Below are positions 35,901-44,254 of a stretch of 64,000 nt of DNA, one piece after another. Below the pieces are notes generated by a model. It was given only the letters and a program-made list of their open reading frames with translations. It was not told the origin of the DNA and did not search any database. Source of the stretch: Leucobacter chromiiresistens (lineage in GTDB: Bacteria; Actinomycetota; Actinomycetes; Actinomycetales; Microbacteriaceae); contig NZ_FNKB01000001.1 in the NCBI RefSeq assembly GCF_900102345.1, positions 930,001 to 994,000 of the forward strand, written 5' to 3'. The stretch's first letter is position 1. Each line of letters starts with the position of its first letter. The position numbers were made by a program, and so were the translations under genes.

Positions 35901-37865
35901 CTTTCCCACGAGCGCATATTTCCACTCGCCGTCGATCCTCTCGATCGCTTTGACTTCCTTCTTCAGCTCGTGCTCCAGGAACATCGACACGTCGTCGACG
36001 GGCACCCAGCCGGCCCCGAACTTCACGTCAATCTCCGCAGGCCCCACTTCCTCGGGAATGACCTGCTCCAACGCGTCGAGATGCCGTTGGAACATCGCAT
36101 CGGCGGCCGCGAGCTCGCGCATCTCCTTGCGCTTCTGCCGCACGTTCCCGGACAGGAACTCACCGGCTGGGATATACGTCTCCAGATCGTCGGGGTTGAG
36201 GAACACCAGATCGCCCAGACGTTCCGGCACGGACGCCTCGTCGACGTCGAGCAGCTCCGAAACGAGCGGCACGTCGACGTGCCCGATCCGGTCGAGGGAG
36301 ACGCGGATCGCGTCTTCGGGGGAGTCGACGCGGTGCACCTCGGTCACCGCACCGACCACGCGTTCCGTGAACACCGTCGCCTTGCGCGCTTCCCCGGTGT
36401 CCTCGTTGTATCGCTCGAGCGCGACGACCGTCGCGAAGTGCGGATCTTGCCGCAGCGCCCGAACCGCAGCCGGATATCGGCGGATGATGCTCGGGTCTTT
36501 CCCGACCCGTTCTTTCACCGTCACCGACACCCGGTTCACTGGCCCGTATTTCTCCACATACCGGTCATAGACGCCGTTCAGCGCAGCACGATGTCGACCG
36601 ATCTCCGGAGTGTCTTCCCTGGTCGACGCCTCTGCCTCCAGCACCCTCACCGCGGCGTCCCGCAGACGCACGAGGTGCTGGAGCTCCGCCACCGCATTCT
36701 TCGGTACGGTCACCGGTTCGGGCCCGTCGAGGCCCACCTGCGTGAGAAGCCCCGTTTCCTCGTCGAAGCCGATATGCCCGATCACCTGATCGGGATCTTG
36801 CACGATCCGAGCGACAGGCCGATCCGCCACGACCTTGCCGGTCGCCTCCCACGCCTGACCGTTCGCGATCGCGTCATCCACGATGCGGTCGAGCGACCGT
36901 CGCAGGGCTGGAGCCACGGCCGCAGCGGACACGTCGGCCGCGGTCACTGTGAGCTCCGGCCCGAACTGACCGAGCCGGGTGCCGAGCTCGCCCAGCACCA
37001 TCTCGGGGTGATCCTCGAAGTAGGAGTTGATCGCCGCGGCCCCGGCTGCCCCGTCGACGTCGACCGCGCGCAACCATGCAGGCTCACTCTCGGGCGCTTC
37101 GCCCAGGTGGCGCCGGAACACGAGCACGTCGATCGTCGCGTCAGTGCCGGCGATCTCGCCGTGCGCTCCGCGCGGCATACGGACCGCGCCGAGCAGCTCC
37201 CCGTACTTCGCGATCTCGCGGCGCGCTCGCTCCGTCTTCCCATCCATCGTCCACCGTGACGACATCACCATGACAATGCCGCCCGGCTTGGTCTGCCGCA
37301 GCGACTTCACGATGAAGTGATTGTGGAGGCTGAGTTTCGCCTCGTTGTACGCCGGATCGTAGAGCTTCGTCTGCCCGAACGGCACGTTCCCGATCGTCAG
37401 ATCGTAGCCGTCGTGATCGAGGAACGTGTCACCGAACGACTCGTTTCGCACTGTCGCTCCCGGGTGCAACAGCCGCGCAACCCCGGCCGTCGTCGGGTCG
37501 AGCTCCACACCGGTCACCTGCTGGCCCGGGCGCGCTTGGCCGATGAAGTTGCCGGTGCCGCATCCGGGCTCCAGCACCTGCGCGTCGGCAGACACTCCGA
37601 GCCGGTCTGCCGCGTCCCACATCGCTCTGACATAGTCGGGGTGCGTGTAGTGCGCGTTCAGGACTGTACGCCGCGCGGCACCCCACTCCGTGTCGCCCCA
37701 CATCTCCTGCAGCGCTTCACGATCGGCGGCGTACTTGTTCGAGTTCGGGTCGAACAGTTCCGGCGTCGCACCCCACCCGGGGAAGCGGCGCAACTCATCG
37801 AGCTCTACGTTGTTGGGTTCGCGGCCTTCTCGAAGAAGTCGCTGGAGAGTGCGGACCGCAGACAC
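32952..37865 (-). CDS. Large DNA methylase-helicase protein, probable anti-restriction
   Basis: About 1637 residues from GTG 37865. Upstream frame remains open to 38528, but its Gly/Ser/Arg composition is that of a shadow of the next gene. Near the N-terminus is an N6-adenine methylase fold: VLEPGCGTGNFI (SAM site) and GNVPFGQ (variant of NPPY). The middle has a DEAD/SNF2-like ATPase with GAGKTAEM and DEAHKFKN, and helicase C-terminal motifs GVGTNVQ and QREGREIRQGN. Coiled-coil segments follow. Similar giant methylase-helicases travel with phages and plasmids (P1 DarB type) and protect incoming DNA. Overlaps the upstream gene by 61 bases. Confidence 0.85.
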   Translation of the reverse strand: MSAVRTLQRLLREGREPNNVELDELRRFPGWGATPELFDPNSNKYAADREALQEMWGDTEWGAARRTVLNAHYTHPDYVRAMWDAADRLGVSADAQVLEPGCGTGNFIGQARPGQQVTGVELDPTTAGVARLLHPGATVRNESFGDTFLDHDGYDLTIGNVPFGQTKLYDPAYNEAKLSLHNHFIVKSLRQTKPGGIVMVMSSRWTMDGKTERARREIAKYGELLGAVRMPRGAHGEIAGTDATIDVLVFRRHLGEAPESEPAWLRAVDVDGAAGAAAINSYFEDHPEMVLGELGTRLGQFGPELTVTAADVSAAAVAPALRRSLDRIVDDAIANGQAWEATGKVVADRPVARIVQDPDQVIGHIGFDEETGLLTQVGLDGPEPVTVPKNAVAELQHLVRLRDAAVRVLEAEASTREDTPEIGRHRAALNGVYDRYVEKYGPVNRVSVTVKERVGKDPSIIRRYPAAVRALRQDPHFATVVALERYNEDTGEARKATVFTERVVGAVTEVHRVDSPEDAIRVSLDRIGHVDVPLVSELLDVDEASVPERLGDLVFLNPDDLETYIPAGEFLSGNVRQKRKEMRELAAADAMFQRHLDALEQVIPEEVGPAEIDVKFGAGWVPVDDVSMFLEHELKKEVKAIERIDGEWKYALVGKPAATAESRWGVSGDHVNLTATDVFKRVLNGKSLEVTYRPDKDGPMFVDQVATETLQERAGELHESFQDWLWQDGERVERLQERYNDLYNGIVLRSYDGVELTFPGKAATFEPRPHQHAAVARMLAEPATGLFHEVGAGKTAEMVLGVKELKRLGMVNKPAIIVPNQMLEQFTREYKQIYPRAKVLAAGSEDIQSSGTKNGRKLFVARARTGDWDAVILTHSAFERIGLGKAQEAYAAQRLHEMQEIHEAKLNSQLSEKSVKGLEKALADQEQLLKRMLDIGHDEGVSWEETGIDYLCIDEAHKFKNLTVISKVADLSKPAGSKRATDLDMKLWYYREHLGQSRVATLATATPLPNSMIEMYVMMRYMRPDLLREAQVYTADDWARQFTEQVTAVEAKPDGGGFQVKTRTTKFRNVPELLRMWHVPGDVKTQADLALPVPELVINCDGKRAPEMIVVPATRAQEAGMADLIVRGEAVRNGAVEPTEDNMLKITANGRALAMDARLMDEPGPEDDERTKLDVVAEQVFRIWDENKDREYLDEWGEISSTPGALQIVFADLGTPAADGRWDAYNELRDQLVARGVPASQVRFIHEASNDQAKAELFQQARDGRVQVLVGSTEKMGVGTNVQARAIALHHVDAPWRPADVTQREGREIRQGNQNPEVHLLRYATEGSFDSYMWGTLARKAAFIEQVLTGRLDVREVDNSTEMALQFAEMQAITAGDMRILEVANLRNETQKLARQQRGHQRKIGAIEVRQKMLEQQVGVFEHDLQVLRALAPKVVETRGDAFSGRVKPSSWAESPMYRDRKEFGAAFRTTLERARAAVPYFGTNNAGYPAPLKFTVSVGGLDWEARLRWNPKASNDPIVEFHAGRTIHALQYKMLWSRAMDGEVSMVSQGFESHARMVPDEICQHEDVLVSARGEVRELEVMSAEKWPRKDELDQKQMRLAAIITELEREAAGPKDNAPAPPQHTVERTVSSGHTM

Positions 37866-38422
37866 TCCGCCGCCCACCCGGGAGACTGCTCCGGCTCCTG
37901 CTCCAGGAACCGGCACACGTTCAGCAGAATCACCGCCTGCGTCAACGTCAACGACGGCCCCTCGTAGCCGTGGCTCGTCGCCGTCTCCAACGCCCAGAGC
38001 GCCAGCTTCACGTGCAGCTCGTGAAGGCTCCACATCTTCTGATCCAGGGACTCCCAGAACGTCGACGTCGGGCTCTCCAACAGGTGCTCCCTGCTCGACG
38101 AATCCTCCCCGTACTCCTCCGTCTGCTCCTGGTCGAACGCCTCCTGCAGCTCCCGATACTCCGGAACCTCCGCCGCGCTGCGAATCACGATCTGCCGTGC
38201 GAAGAGGAACCGCATCACTATCGCCGCGTTCGGCCGACTCGTCAGATCCTCCACGCCCACCGCGAGATGATCCAGCCACGTCAGAGACGCCTCGTACTCG
38301 TCCCGTTGCGAGATCTCCCTCAGCACTGCCAGATCGTTGTTGACCTGACCAACCCGCCGCAAATAGTCCGTCGTCTCCGGCCACGACTGCTGCAGTTTCG
38401 CGAGGCTCTCCTGATCGTGCAT
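37805..38422 (-). CDS. Hypothetical helical protein before the methylase-helicase
   Basis: 205 residues from ATG 38422, preceded by AAGGA. Balanced composition with many Leu, Glu and Trp, mostly helical and acidic; LALWALETATSHGYEG and AVILLNVCRFLEQEPEQSP are notable segments. Its 3' end overlaps the start of the next gene by 61 bases, implying coupled translation. It may be a partner or regulator of the methylase-helicase. No family recognised. Confidence 0.7.
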   Translation of the reverse strand: MHDQESLAKLQQSWPETTDYLRRVGQVNNDLAVLREISQRDEYEASLTWLDHLAVGVEDLTSRPNAAIVMRFLFARQIVIRSAAEVPEYRELQEAFDQEQTEEYGEDSSSREHLLESPTSTFWESLDQKMWSLHELHVKLALWALETATSHGYEGPSLTLTQAVILLNVCRFLEQEPEQSPGWAAECLRSALSSDFFEKAANPTT

Positions 38423-38588
38423 ATGCTGTTCCTTCCGTCGCTGCTGCTGTCTCAAATTCGCCCCACAGGTCGAACACCATCTGGGTATCCGGTACCCGCT
38501 GCTTCCTACGTGCCATTCTGGCCCCCACCTTCGACGTCTCTCGGCTTCATGCCCCTTGAAGCCCAGACACGCGCAGTCCCACAACCGC

Positions 38589-38625
38589 CAGAGGGGGCCG
38601 CGCTCCCAAAGCGCGGCCCCCTCTG
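38589..38625. terminator. Strong terminator hairpin
   Basis: CAGAGGGGGCCGCGCT (38589-38604) pairs perfectly with AGCGCGGCCCCCTCTG (38610-38625), loop CCCAA. It ends the minus-strand gene at 38639, separating it from the methylase-helicase unit. Confidence 0.75.
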
Positions 38626-38638
38626 TGCGATTGGCCGG

Positions 38639-39016
38639 TCAGGAGATGACGCGAGTCACCTCCACCTGGCGATCACGCTCCTGCTGCTGCACCGCAGCGG
38701 TGCCCTGGTACTGATCCGAGCCGAAGGCGCGCACATATGCCGAGGACTCCGCCCACGACTCCGGCCGGCGCCCTTCCGGCGTATCCACCGCTGACGTCAG
38801 ATACCGCTGCTCCGTGGCGTCCATCAAATGGGGTCCGCCAGAGCGAAGCCGCGCCTTGAAATCATGAATGTTGCTCGAATCCTCGGCCATCTTCTGCAGC
38901 TGCAGCTCAGTGCGAGCGCAGATACGTCCTGCCGCTCGCAGCTCGTCAACGCGTTGCCAGAACTCGAGGTGTTCGAGTTCCGCGGCCACGCTTCGGTCAG
39001 TCGCTTGGGTATCCAT
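38639..39016 (-). CDS. Hypothetical 125-aa protein
   Basis: ATG 39016 follows GAGAGGA. Soluble, helical at the start (AAELEHLEFWQRVDELRAAGRICARTELQLQ split over about 11-42) and polar at the end. It is a single-gene unit bounded by terminator hairpins at 38589-38625 and 39071-39115. No family recognised. Confidence 0.6.
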   Translation of the reverse strand: MDTQATDRSVAAELEHLEFWQRVDELRAAGRICARTELQLQKMAEDSSNIHDFKARLRSGGPHLMDATEQRYLTSAVDTPEGRRPESWAESSAYVRAFGSDQYQGTAAVQQQERDRQVEVTRVIS

Positions 39017-39070
39017 ACTCTGTCCTCTCGATCAGGTACTGGTACCTCAAGAAGGGACGGGCAGCGCACA

Positions 39071-39115
39071 CACGAGAGCGGGGTTGGCATGATCTGTGCC
39101 AACCCCGCTCTCGTG
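39071..39115. terminator. Perfect 19-bp stem hairpin
   Basis: CACGAGAGCGGGGTTGGCA (39071-39089) and its exact complement at 39097-39115 enclose a seven-base loop. It lies between the divergent genes at 39016 and 39167, so it may be a regulatory or RNA structure, or a leftover terminator. Confidence 0.65.
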
Positions 39116-39166
39116 CGAGGATGCCAGTAGCAGTCCGAATCAATGACGATGGGGGAGGGCTCACTC

Positions 39167-39790
39167 ATGATCGACACCACAGTCACGAGACCGAAAAAGC
39201 AGGCGATGGATCAGCGGCTTCTCGCCGCTGGCGCGTTGATCTTGGCGGGGGCCGTGTGTAACCTGGCCGCCCCTTGGATGACCGTCTGGGGTGAGATTTC
39301 CTCTCTCACTCTGATCAGCGCTGGATATGCCGTGTTGGCGATTACTGGTCTGGCATCACGGGGCCCGCTCGGCCGTAGCCGGTTTGCGGCATACTGCGCA
39401 CTCTTCTACGCGGCCTGGTCCTTTGTCTGGGGAATGCTCGTCCTTTCAACGGTCTTCGATGGCGAAGGCAGCGCTCCGCTCTGGCTCACTGCAGCGTCAC
39501 CTTTTGCAATCGTCATCGGAATTTCTGCCGCTCTGATCAGCGCAGTTGCCGCGGCGCGATCGCTGCAAAGCTTCGGTAAGTGGAAGTGGGTTCCCGCGAT
39601 CATGTTTGCCGCCCAGATCGTCATCGTGCTACTCAATAACTTGCTCGCCCTGTTCGTACCGATTCAGGGCGAGATGAGCGGGATTTGGGCGGTGTTCTTC
39701 CCGGTTTCGGCGGCCGTGACGATACTGACTCCCATCGCCATCGGCGTGCTCACTCTGATCTTCACTGCAATCACCCGAGACCGCGAATAG
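39167..39790 (+). CDS. Six-helix membrane protein, hypothetical
   Basis: 207 residues from ATG 39167, chosen for GGGAGGG six bases upstream (ATG 39143 also possible). About six helices, few charged residues, short loops. No known domain. It lies between two strong hairpins and opposite in direction to the ssb gene. Possibly an entry-exclusion or immunity-like envelope protein, but nothing in the sequence proves this. Confidence 0.65.
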   Translation: MIDTTVTRPKKQAMDQRLLAAGALILAGAVCNLAAPWMTVWGEISSLTLISAGYAVLAITGLASRGPLGRSRFAAYCALFYAAWSFVWGMLVLSTVFDGEGSAPLWLTAASPFAIVIGISAALISAVAAARSLQSFGKWKWVPAIMFAAQIVIVLLNNLLALFVPIQGEMSGIWAVFFPVSAAVTILTPIAIGVLTLIFTAITRDRE

Positions 39791-39808
39791 CCGGTCGGGC
39801 ACACGAAA

Positions 39809-39840
39809 AGAGGGGCCGGCGCTTTTGCGCCGGCCCCTCT
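39809..39840. terminator. Bidirectional terminator between membrane-protein gene and ssb
   Basis: AGAGGGGCCGGCGC (39809-39822) and GCGCCGGCCCCTCT (39827-39840) pair perfectly over a TTTT loop, between the convergent stops at 39790 and 39857. Confidence 0.8.
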
Positions 39841-39856
39841 CGATGTCTGGACGTGA

Positions 39857-40633
39857 CTACATTCCAGGTGATTGCGACGCACCTGCTGCGACGTCACGTC
39901 GCGCCTGATTCACCAGCGTCCAAGTATCGTTCGCAGGCGGCGCAGGGTTCGCGGCCGCCGCAGCTTCATTCCAGCTCATCACGTGCCCACCACCGGCATA
40001 CTCGTCAGCGACGCTCGAAACATAGGCCACGACCGCCTCGTTCGCACCCCCGGCACGCAGCGCGCTCACCGTTGCCTGCCCGAGCTCCGGCACCGGCAGC
40101 GCGGGATCGTCCCAGGCAGCCACGACCTGGTCGGCCACAGCGCCGTCGATGTACCGCTTGCCCACGACGTCGTGCAACCGGCTCACGACCGTCGCCCGCG
40201 CTGCGGCTCTCGCCCGCCCGTCTACCTCCGCGTCGACGGCGTGCGTGGCAGCCTGAGACGCCTGTTGCGTCTGTTGCTGACGCACTGGACGGTCGATCGT
40301 CACTTTCCGCAATCGCGGGTTAATCGACACCGCATCAACGAACAGTTCCTTCGACTCGAGAGTCTTCCCGTCCACTTCCCGCGTGCTGTCGCGGACGTTA
40401 CCCCACAACAGCACCGGGTCACCGTTTCGCAGGGTGTCCCGCACCCAGTCAGCGTCTGCGCCTTTGAACCGGGCCTGGTACCAGACCTTGTCGCCGTCCT
40501 CCCAGTCGCCAGCCTCGTTCTGCACTCGCTGCTGCTCAACGACACCGACGTACAGCGCGCGGGGCTTGTCTTCGGTCGCTTCGAAGTACCGCGCTTCGCT
40601 CAGATCTCCCAAGTTCGCCTTGACCAGGATCAT
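39857..40633 (-). CDS. ssb: Single-stranded DNA-binding protein, element-encoded
   Basis: 258 residues from ATG 40633 with TGGAGA upstream. An OB-fold at about 5-115 reads like SSB (DKVWYQARFKGADADWVRDTL, GDPVLLWGNV), followed by a Gln/Ala-rich linker and a helical C-terminal domain; the tail ends SPGM rather than the acidic DDDIPF tip of chromosomal SSB. It likely coats the incoming transfer strand or assists plasmid replication. The promoter probably uses TATCTA near 40684-40689. Confidence 0.75.
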   Translation of the reverse strand: MILVKANLGDLSEARYFEATEDKPRALYVGVVEQQRVQNEAGDWEDGDKVWYQARFKGADADWVRDTLRNGDPVLLWGNVRDSTREVDGKTLESKELFVDAVSINPRLRKVTIDRPVRQQQTQQASQAATHAVDAEVDGRARAAARATVVSRLHDVVGKRYIDGAVADQVVAAWDDPALPVPELGQATVSALRAGGANEAVVAYVSSVADEYAGGGHVMSWNEAAAAANPAPPANDTWTLVNQARRDVAAGASQSPGM

Positions 40634-40983
40634 GATTGGTCTCCATTCCATGATGGGCGAGCGTCGGATCGTCCGCCTCACCCCGTAGATAGCGCCGCCA
40701 GCGCAGCATAAATCAGGCTTTGCGGATGCACCAAGTGCAACTTCGCCCCGTTCACAGGCACTTGCATTCGGACCGCTGGGAGACATGGCCGTGGTTTGAC
40801 AGCCTCGGCCTCCAGAGACCGTTGGAAGCGCACCAATCTGTGATGCAGGAACGCGAACTCCACATTGAACTCTCACCTCCGCCAGAATTGCGGAAACAAG
40901 TTCTACGAATCGACGACCGTGAAGACGTCGCGTTTCGGGGCAGCTTCCGCGTACTACGGGGTAGTCAGCGGGAAAACCAATGA
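40634..40983. other. Intergenic region upstream of ssb
   Basis: About 350 bases between divergent genes. A TATCTA -10-like box faces ssb near 40684-40689. Open frames here have no ribosome site and arginine- or histidine-rich shadow composition. No repeat or RNA structure stands out. Confidence 0.4.
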
Positions 40984-41421
40984 TTGGAACGGCAGTTGAA
41001 ACGACCGGTAACTCTCCAGATGGGCCGCCTACTGCTGTTGGTTGCTGCCATCGCGTTCGGAATCTCCGGATGGGCCTTCATCAGCAGTCTGAACTCAGGT
41101 CTCCCCGCTCCAATCTGGGGAGGGATTCTCGCGCTGATCGCAACTATCACAGGAGTCTCAGGTACCTGGTTCGTCAGCTACGAGAAGAACGCTGCAGCCT
41201 GGCTTTCAGCTGCTTTCCTCCTGATCGGAGTCTCCCTGCTAGCCGGTCTGATCATCATCAAGACCGGTTGGGGCGGAGAAACCAATATCGGCGCTGGCGG
41301 AATCTTCTTCATTGGGATGCACCTGCTGCCCGTGGCTGGAGTGATCGCGCTCCTGACCGTCATCGTGACATGGGTGCGGGACTCCCGCGCTCGAACACAG
41401 CACGCTCAGGTGACTGAGTAG
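40984..41421 (+). CDS. Four-helix membrane protein, hypothetical
   Basis: 145 residues from TTG 40984; ATG 41020 is an alternative and the start is unclear. Four hydrophobic helices (about 13-34, 43-62, 71-89, 104-127 of the longer form) and a charged tail. No family recognised. Bounded downstream by a hairpin at 41462-41502. Lower GC than the transfer genes beside it. Confidence 0.6.
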   Translation: MERQLKRPVTLQMGRLLLLVAAIAFGISGWAFISSLNSGLPAPIWGGILALIATITGVSGTWFVSYEKNAAAWLSAAFLLIGVSLLAGLIIIKTGWGGETNIGAGGIFFIGMHLLPVAGVIALLTVIVTWVRDSRARTQHAQVTE

Positions 41422-41461
41422 ATGCATGTGGTCTGCAAGGATCACGACTGAGAACTAGCTA

Positions 41462-41502
41462 ATAGTGCGGGGCCGTTGCGATATGCAGCGTCCCCGCACT
41501 AT
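41462..41502. terminator. Bidirectional terminator
   Basis: ATAGTGCGGGG (41462-41472) pairs with CCCCGCACTAT (41492-41502). It separates the convergent genes ending at 41421 and 41503, at the end of the transfer operon. Confidence 0.75.
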
Positions 41503-41913
41503 TTACAGATAGACCGTCAACGATCTTGGCGATGGCGGCTCGTTCCGGCCTGCGAGGATCGCGAGCGCCTGCCGGTTCGCTTGCCGCTTAGGCAGCTTCC
41601 GCCACGAGCGGGACGAATCGAGCAACTCGTGCAGCCTCGTGTGACAACTTCGACACATCGGCCACAGATCCTCGTGGGCCTCGTCTCCGAGACGGTCGTA
41701 AACGCAGTGATGCAGGTCATCCCGGTCCACGTTCCATGCGTTCCCGCACCTGCCCCGGCACAGGATCAGTGCTGGAGCAATCCGAGTACTCTCCTCCAGT
41801 GCCCATCGCGCTCGCCGGCTATACCACTTCGCGGATGTGATGTAGTCGGCGTAGAACGCGCGGTGCGCGTTGCGTCCCTGCGACTGTCGCGCCCATGGGC
41901 TCAATTCACGCAC
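41503..41913 (-). CDS. HNH endonuclease-like protein
   Basis: 136 residues. Zinc-bound HNH core: CRGRCGNAW, then LHHCVYDRLGDEAHEDLWPMCRSCHTRLH, which gives two CxxC-type pairs and the His-His/Asn region. The start overlaps the coupling-protein stop by eight bases, so it is the last gene of the transfer operon. Could process transfer DNA or act in defence; the DNA target is unknown. Confidence 0.82.
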   Translation of the reverse strand: MRELSPWARQSQGRNAHRAFYADYITSAKWYSRRARWALEESTRIAPALILCRGRCGNAWNVDRDDLHHCVYDRLGDEAHEDLWPMCRSCHTRLHELLDSSRSWRKLPKRQANRQALAILAGRNEPPSPRSLTVYL

Positions 41914-43738
41914 GTGCGTTCGCGTGTTCTGCGATCTGCTCCGTGTAGCGCGATGTTTCCCGGAACGATGCGTCGACCTGCTCCGCGTCCTTCATGCATT
42001 CAGCGAATCGGGGGTGCTCCGTGAACGGCTTCGTGCGGATCACAACGGGGGAGAGGTTGCGGTAGAACACGAACGCGTAGTCGAGATCCATTTCGCGGAT
42101 CTCCTTCTTCGAGAACGCCGCCCGCTGCTCGGTGCTGTACTGCGCGGACGGGTCACCGCTTCCGAGCGTCTGCGACTGCCGCTCCACCCACACATCCCCG
42201 ATCAGGTTCGAGATCTCTTCGAGCGCTTTCGTGTCGCCGCCGCCGGGAAGGATGATCTTCGTCGGCGCCGCATCCCAGAGCGTCGCCCCGACCTGGTTGT
42301 CGCCGAACTGCTCGAGCTGATTCTTCGACTGGAACGTGGCAACGACCACGCGCCCATACCCGCCACCCGCGGTGATGATCTCGTACATGCCTTGGTACTC
42401 GATGTTGCCGGCCTCATCGAGCACATACGACACCGGAGGATCGAGACGGGAGCCGGGGGACGCGGCCGCGATGCCCTTCGTGATGTAGTCGAATTCGGCC
42501 AGCAGGCCATCGTTCATGCGCGTGTACTCGGGGGCTGCCATCTTGTCGCCCACGATGAACACCGAGCCGCGGCGCAGGATGAAATCGACCAGGTCGACGG
42601 TTTCTTCTTCGTCGGGTTTCATCCACCAGCGCGCCGCACGCGACCCCATGAACGCGAGCACCGTGGGGAGAACTCCCCAGCTCGTCGCGCGCTGCTCCGC
42701 GGGCATGCCGAGCACGTATTCGAGATGATCGGCGTGCTCAGGCATCCCTTCAGGGTGCTCCCGGATCATGCGGGCCGCCTCCTGCGCCATCGTGGGGGAC
42801 ATCACCCACCCCCAGATCTCGTCAACGCCGACACCGCCGCACGCGGCCGCGTGGAACAGGTGCCCCGCGAGCTGCTTGCCGAGCGCATCCCAATGACCAC
42901 CGTTGGACGTCGACCCGCCGAACGCCCCAGCAGGGATCAGCGCATTCATGCGACGCACAAGCGTTTCCTCGTCGACGCAGCCGGCCACGGGATCCCATTT
43001 CAGGGTGCGGCCGGTCTCCTTCCCGCCTTCGACACCCGGAGCCCAGATCAGAGTGGGGGAGCCGGCACGCTCACGCGCCCGCATCGTGATCTTCGCGTTG
43101 TCCAAGCGCACACTCGTGGTGATGACCGCGCCGGGCGCATCCAAGATCATTCGCAGCAAGAACCGGAACCCTTTACCCGAACGCGACGGGCCAATGAGAA
43201 TGATCGCGTCCTCCACACGCGACCACACATCCATCCCCCGGAACTGGCCGAGCCAGTACCCCACCCACTCGGGCTTGATGAGCTTCCCGGCAAGCGACGG
43301 GCGCAGCTTCGGGCCACGCTGCTCCACGAGCTGCTTCGTTCCCAACTCCCGCTGCACGTCTTTCTCCGAGGCGAGGCCGGCACGCAGTTGCGGGTTCTTG
43401 CGGCGCTTCATGCCCCACCACACGATCGCACCGGCTGCAGTACCGAACACGCCCAGCAGCAGTACGGCGACCGCCCAATGCAGCACCACCGACCCGGCCA
43501 TTCCGTACGCTTCAGCAGGGTTTGCGCGTCCCCACTGTGCGACGTACTGCAGCACGCCGAGCACCTGGAAGTCGCGGTTGCCGTTGATCGCGAGCACGAT
43601 CGCCTGCGTGATCGCCTGCACGACGCCGAGCAGCATCGCGGGGAGCATGATGAACACGACGACGCGCTGCCACACACCCATCATGCGAACGACGCGGCCG
43701 AACTCGGACGCGGGAGCGACGCGATCTGGAGAACTCAT
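41906..43738 (-). CDS. virD4: VirD4/TraG-type coupling protein
   Basis: 610 residues. Two or three N-terminal helices (about 22-52, 82-110), Walker A GPSRSGKG at 183-190, an acidic Walker B VSYVLDEAGNI near 435, and a TraM-recognition-like C-terminal part. It is a hexameric ATPase that brings the relaxase-DNA complex to the type IV channel. It is followed by the HNH gene and preceded by a 162-aa gene in the mating-channel operon. Confidence 0.9.
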   Translation of the reverse strand: MSSPDRVAPASEFGRVVRMMGVWQRVVVFIMLPAMLLGVVQAITQAIVLAINGNRDFQVLGVLQYVAQWGRANPAEAYGMAGSVVLHWAVAVLLLGVFGTAAGAIVWWGMKRRKNPQLRAGLASEKDVQRELGTKQLVEQRGPKLRPSLAGKLIKPEWVGYWLGQFRGMDVWSRVEDAIILIGPSRSGKGFRFLLRMILDAPGAVITTSVRLDNAKITMRARERAGSPTLIWAPGVEGGKETGRTLKWDPVAGCVDEETLVRRMNALIPAGAFGGSTSNGGHWDALGKQLAGHLFHAAACGGVGVDEIWGWVMSPTMAQEAARMIREHPEGMPEHADHLEYVLGMPAEQRATSWGVLPTVLAFMGSRAARWWMKPDEEETVDLVDFILRRGSVFIVGDKMAAPEYTRMNDGLLAEFDYITKGIAAASPGSRLDPPVSYVLDEAGNIEYQGMYEIITAGGGYGRVVVATFQSKNQLEQFGDNQVGATLWDAAPTKIILPGGGDTKALEEISNLIGDVWVERQSQTLGSGDPSAQYSTEQRAAFSKKEIREMDLDYAFVFYRNLSPVVIRTKPFTEHPRFAECMKDAEQVDASFRETSRYTEQIAEHANARA

Positions 43739-43765
43739 CAGGGGAGACCTTTCAGTGACGATGCT

Positions 43766-44254
43766 TCAAAGTGCTGGAACAGCGCGGGTGAGGCTGTCCC
43801 GGTAGACGCTTCCCGCACGCACGGCGAGATCCAGCACGTCCAGCGCGGGACGAGCCGGGCGGCCCGCGGTGCGGGTGAGGTACGACGCGTAGCCGGCGAT
43901 GATGTGCGGCATCGCGAGCAGCAGCTGGCACACCTCGTCACGGTGCGGGGAGTGCTCCACGAACCGGCCCGCCGCTTTCAACGGTCGCAACGCGATCGCG
44001 GGAACCTGAAACGGTGCCTCACGGGCGACCTGCGACACGCGTTCGAGCTGTCCGAGATACAGCGCCACTTCGTCGGCGGCGCTGATGAGCCCGCCGAAGC
44101 GGTGCTCCATGAGCCTGGCGCCGGCCATCTGCACGAGATCCACGAGCAACGCCCACGCTTCCTCCAGGTAGGGATCCGTGATCCCCGGATCGCATTCAGC
44201 GAACAGGGTGAGGGATTCGTCGACGAGTGAGTCCACTCCGTTGTCGGTGTTCAT
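43766..44254 (-). CDS. Hypothetical transfer-operon protein (162 aa)
   Basis: Helical, soluble, 162 residues; the start overlaps the VirB4-like stop by ATGA, so the two are translationally coupled. Segments such as EEAWALLVDLVQMAGARLMEH and EVCQLLLAMPHIIAGYASYL suggest a compact helical bundle. No family recognised. Placement between the two transfer ATPases points to an accessory of the coupling complex. Confidence 0.7.
   Translation of the reverse strand: MNTDNGVDSLVDESLTLFAECDPGITDPYLEEAWALLVDLVQMAGARLMEHRFGGLISAADEVALYLGQLERVSQVAREAPFQVPAIALRPLKAAGRFVEHSPHRDEVCQLLLAMPHIIAGYASYLTRTAGRPARPALDVLDLAVRAGSVYRDSLTRAVPAL

Noticed and set aside
37866..38528. N-terminal extension of the methylase-helicase frame
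   Set aside because: Its Gly/Ser/Arg-rich composition is that of an antisense-frame shadow, and it overlaps the well-formed 205-aa gene at 37805-38422.
40720..40983. 87-codon plus-strand frame upstream of the four-helix protein
   Set aside because: His/Arg-rich shadow-like composition, no ribosome site, and it covers the likely ssb promoter region.
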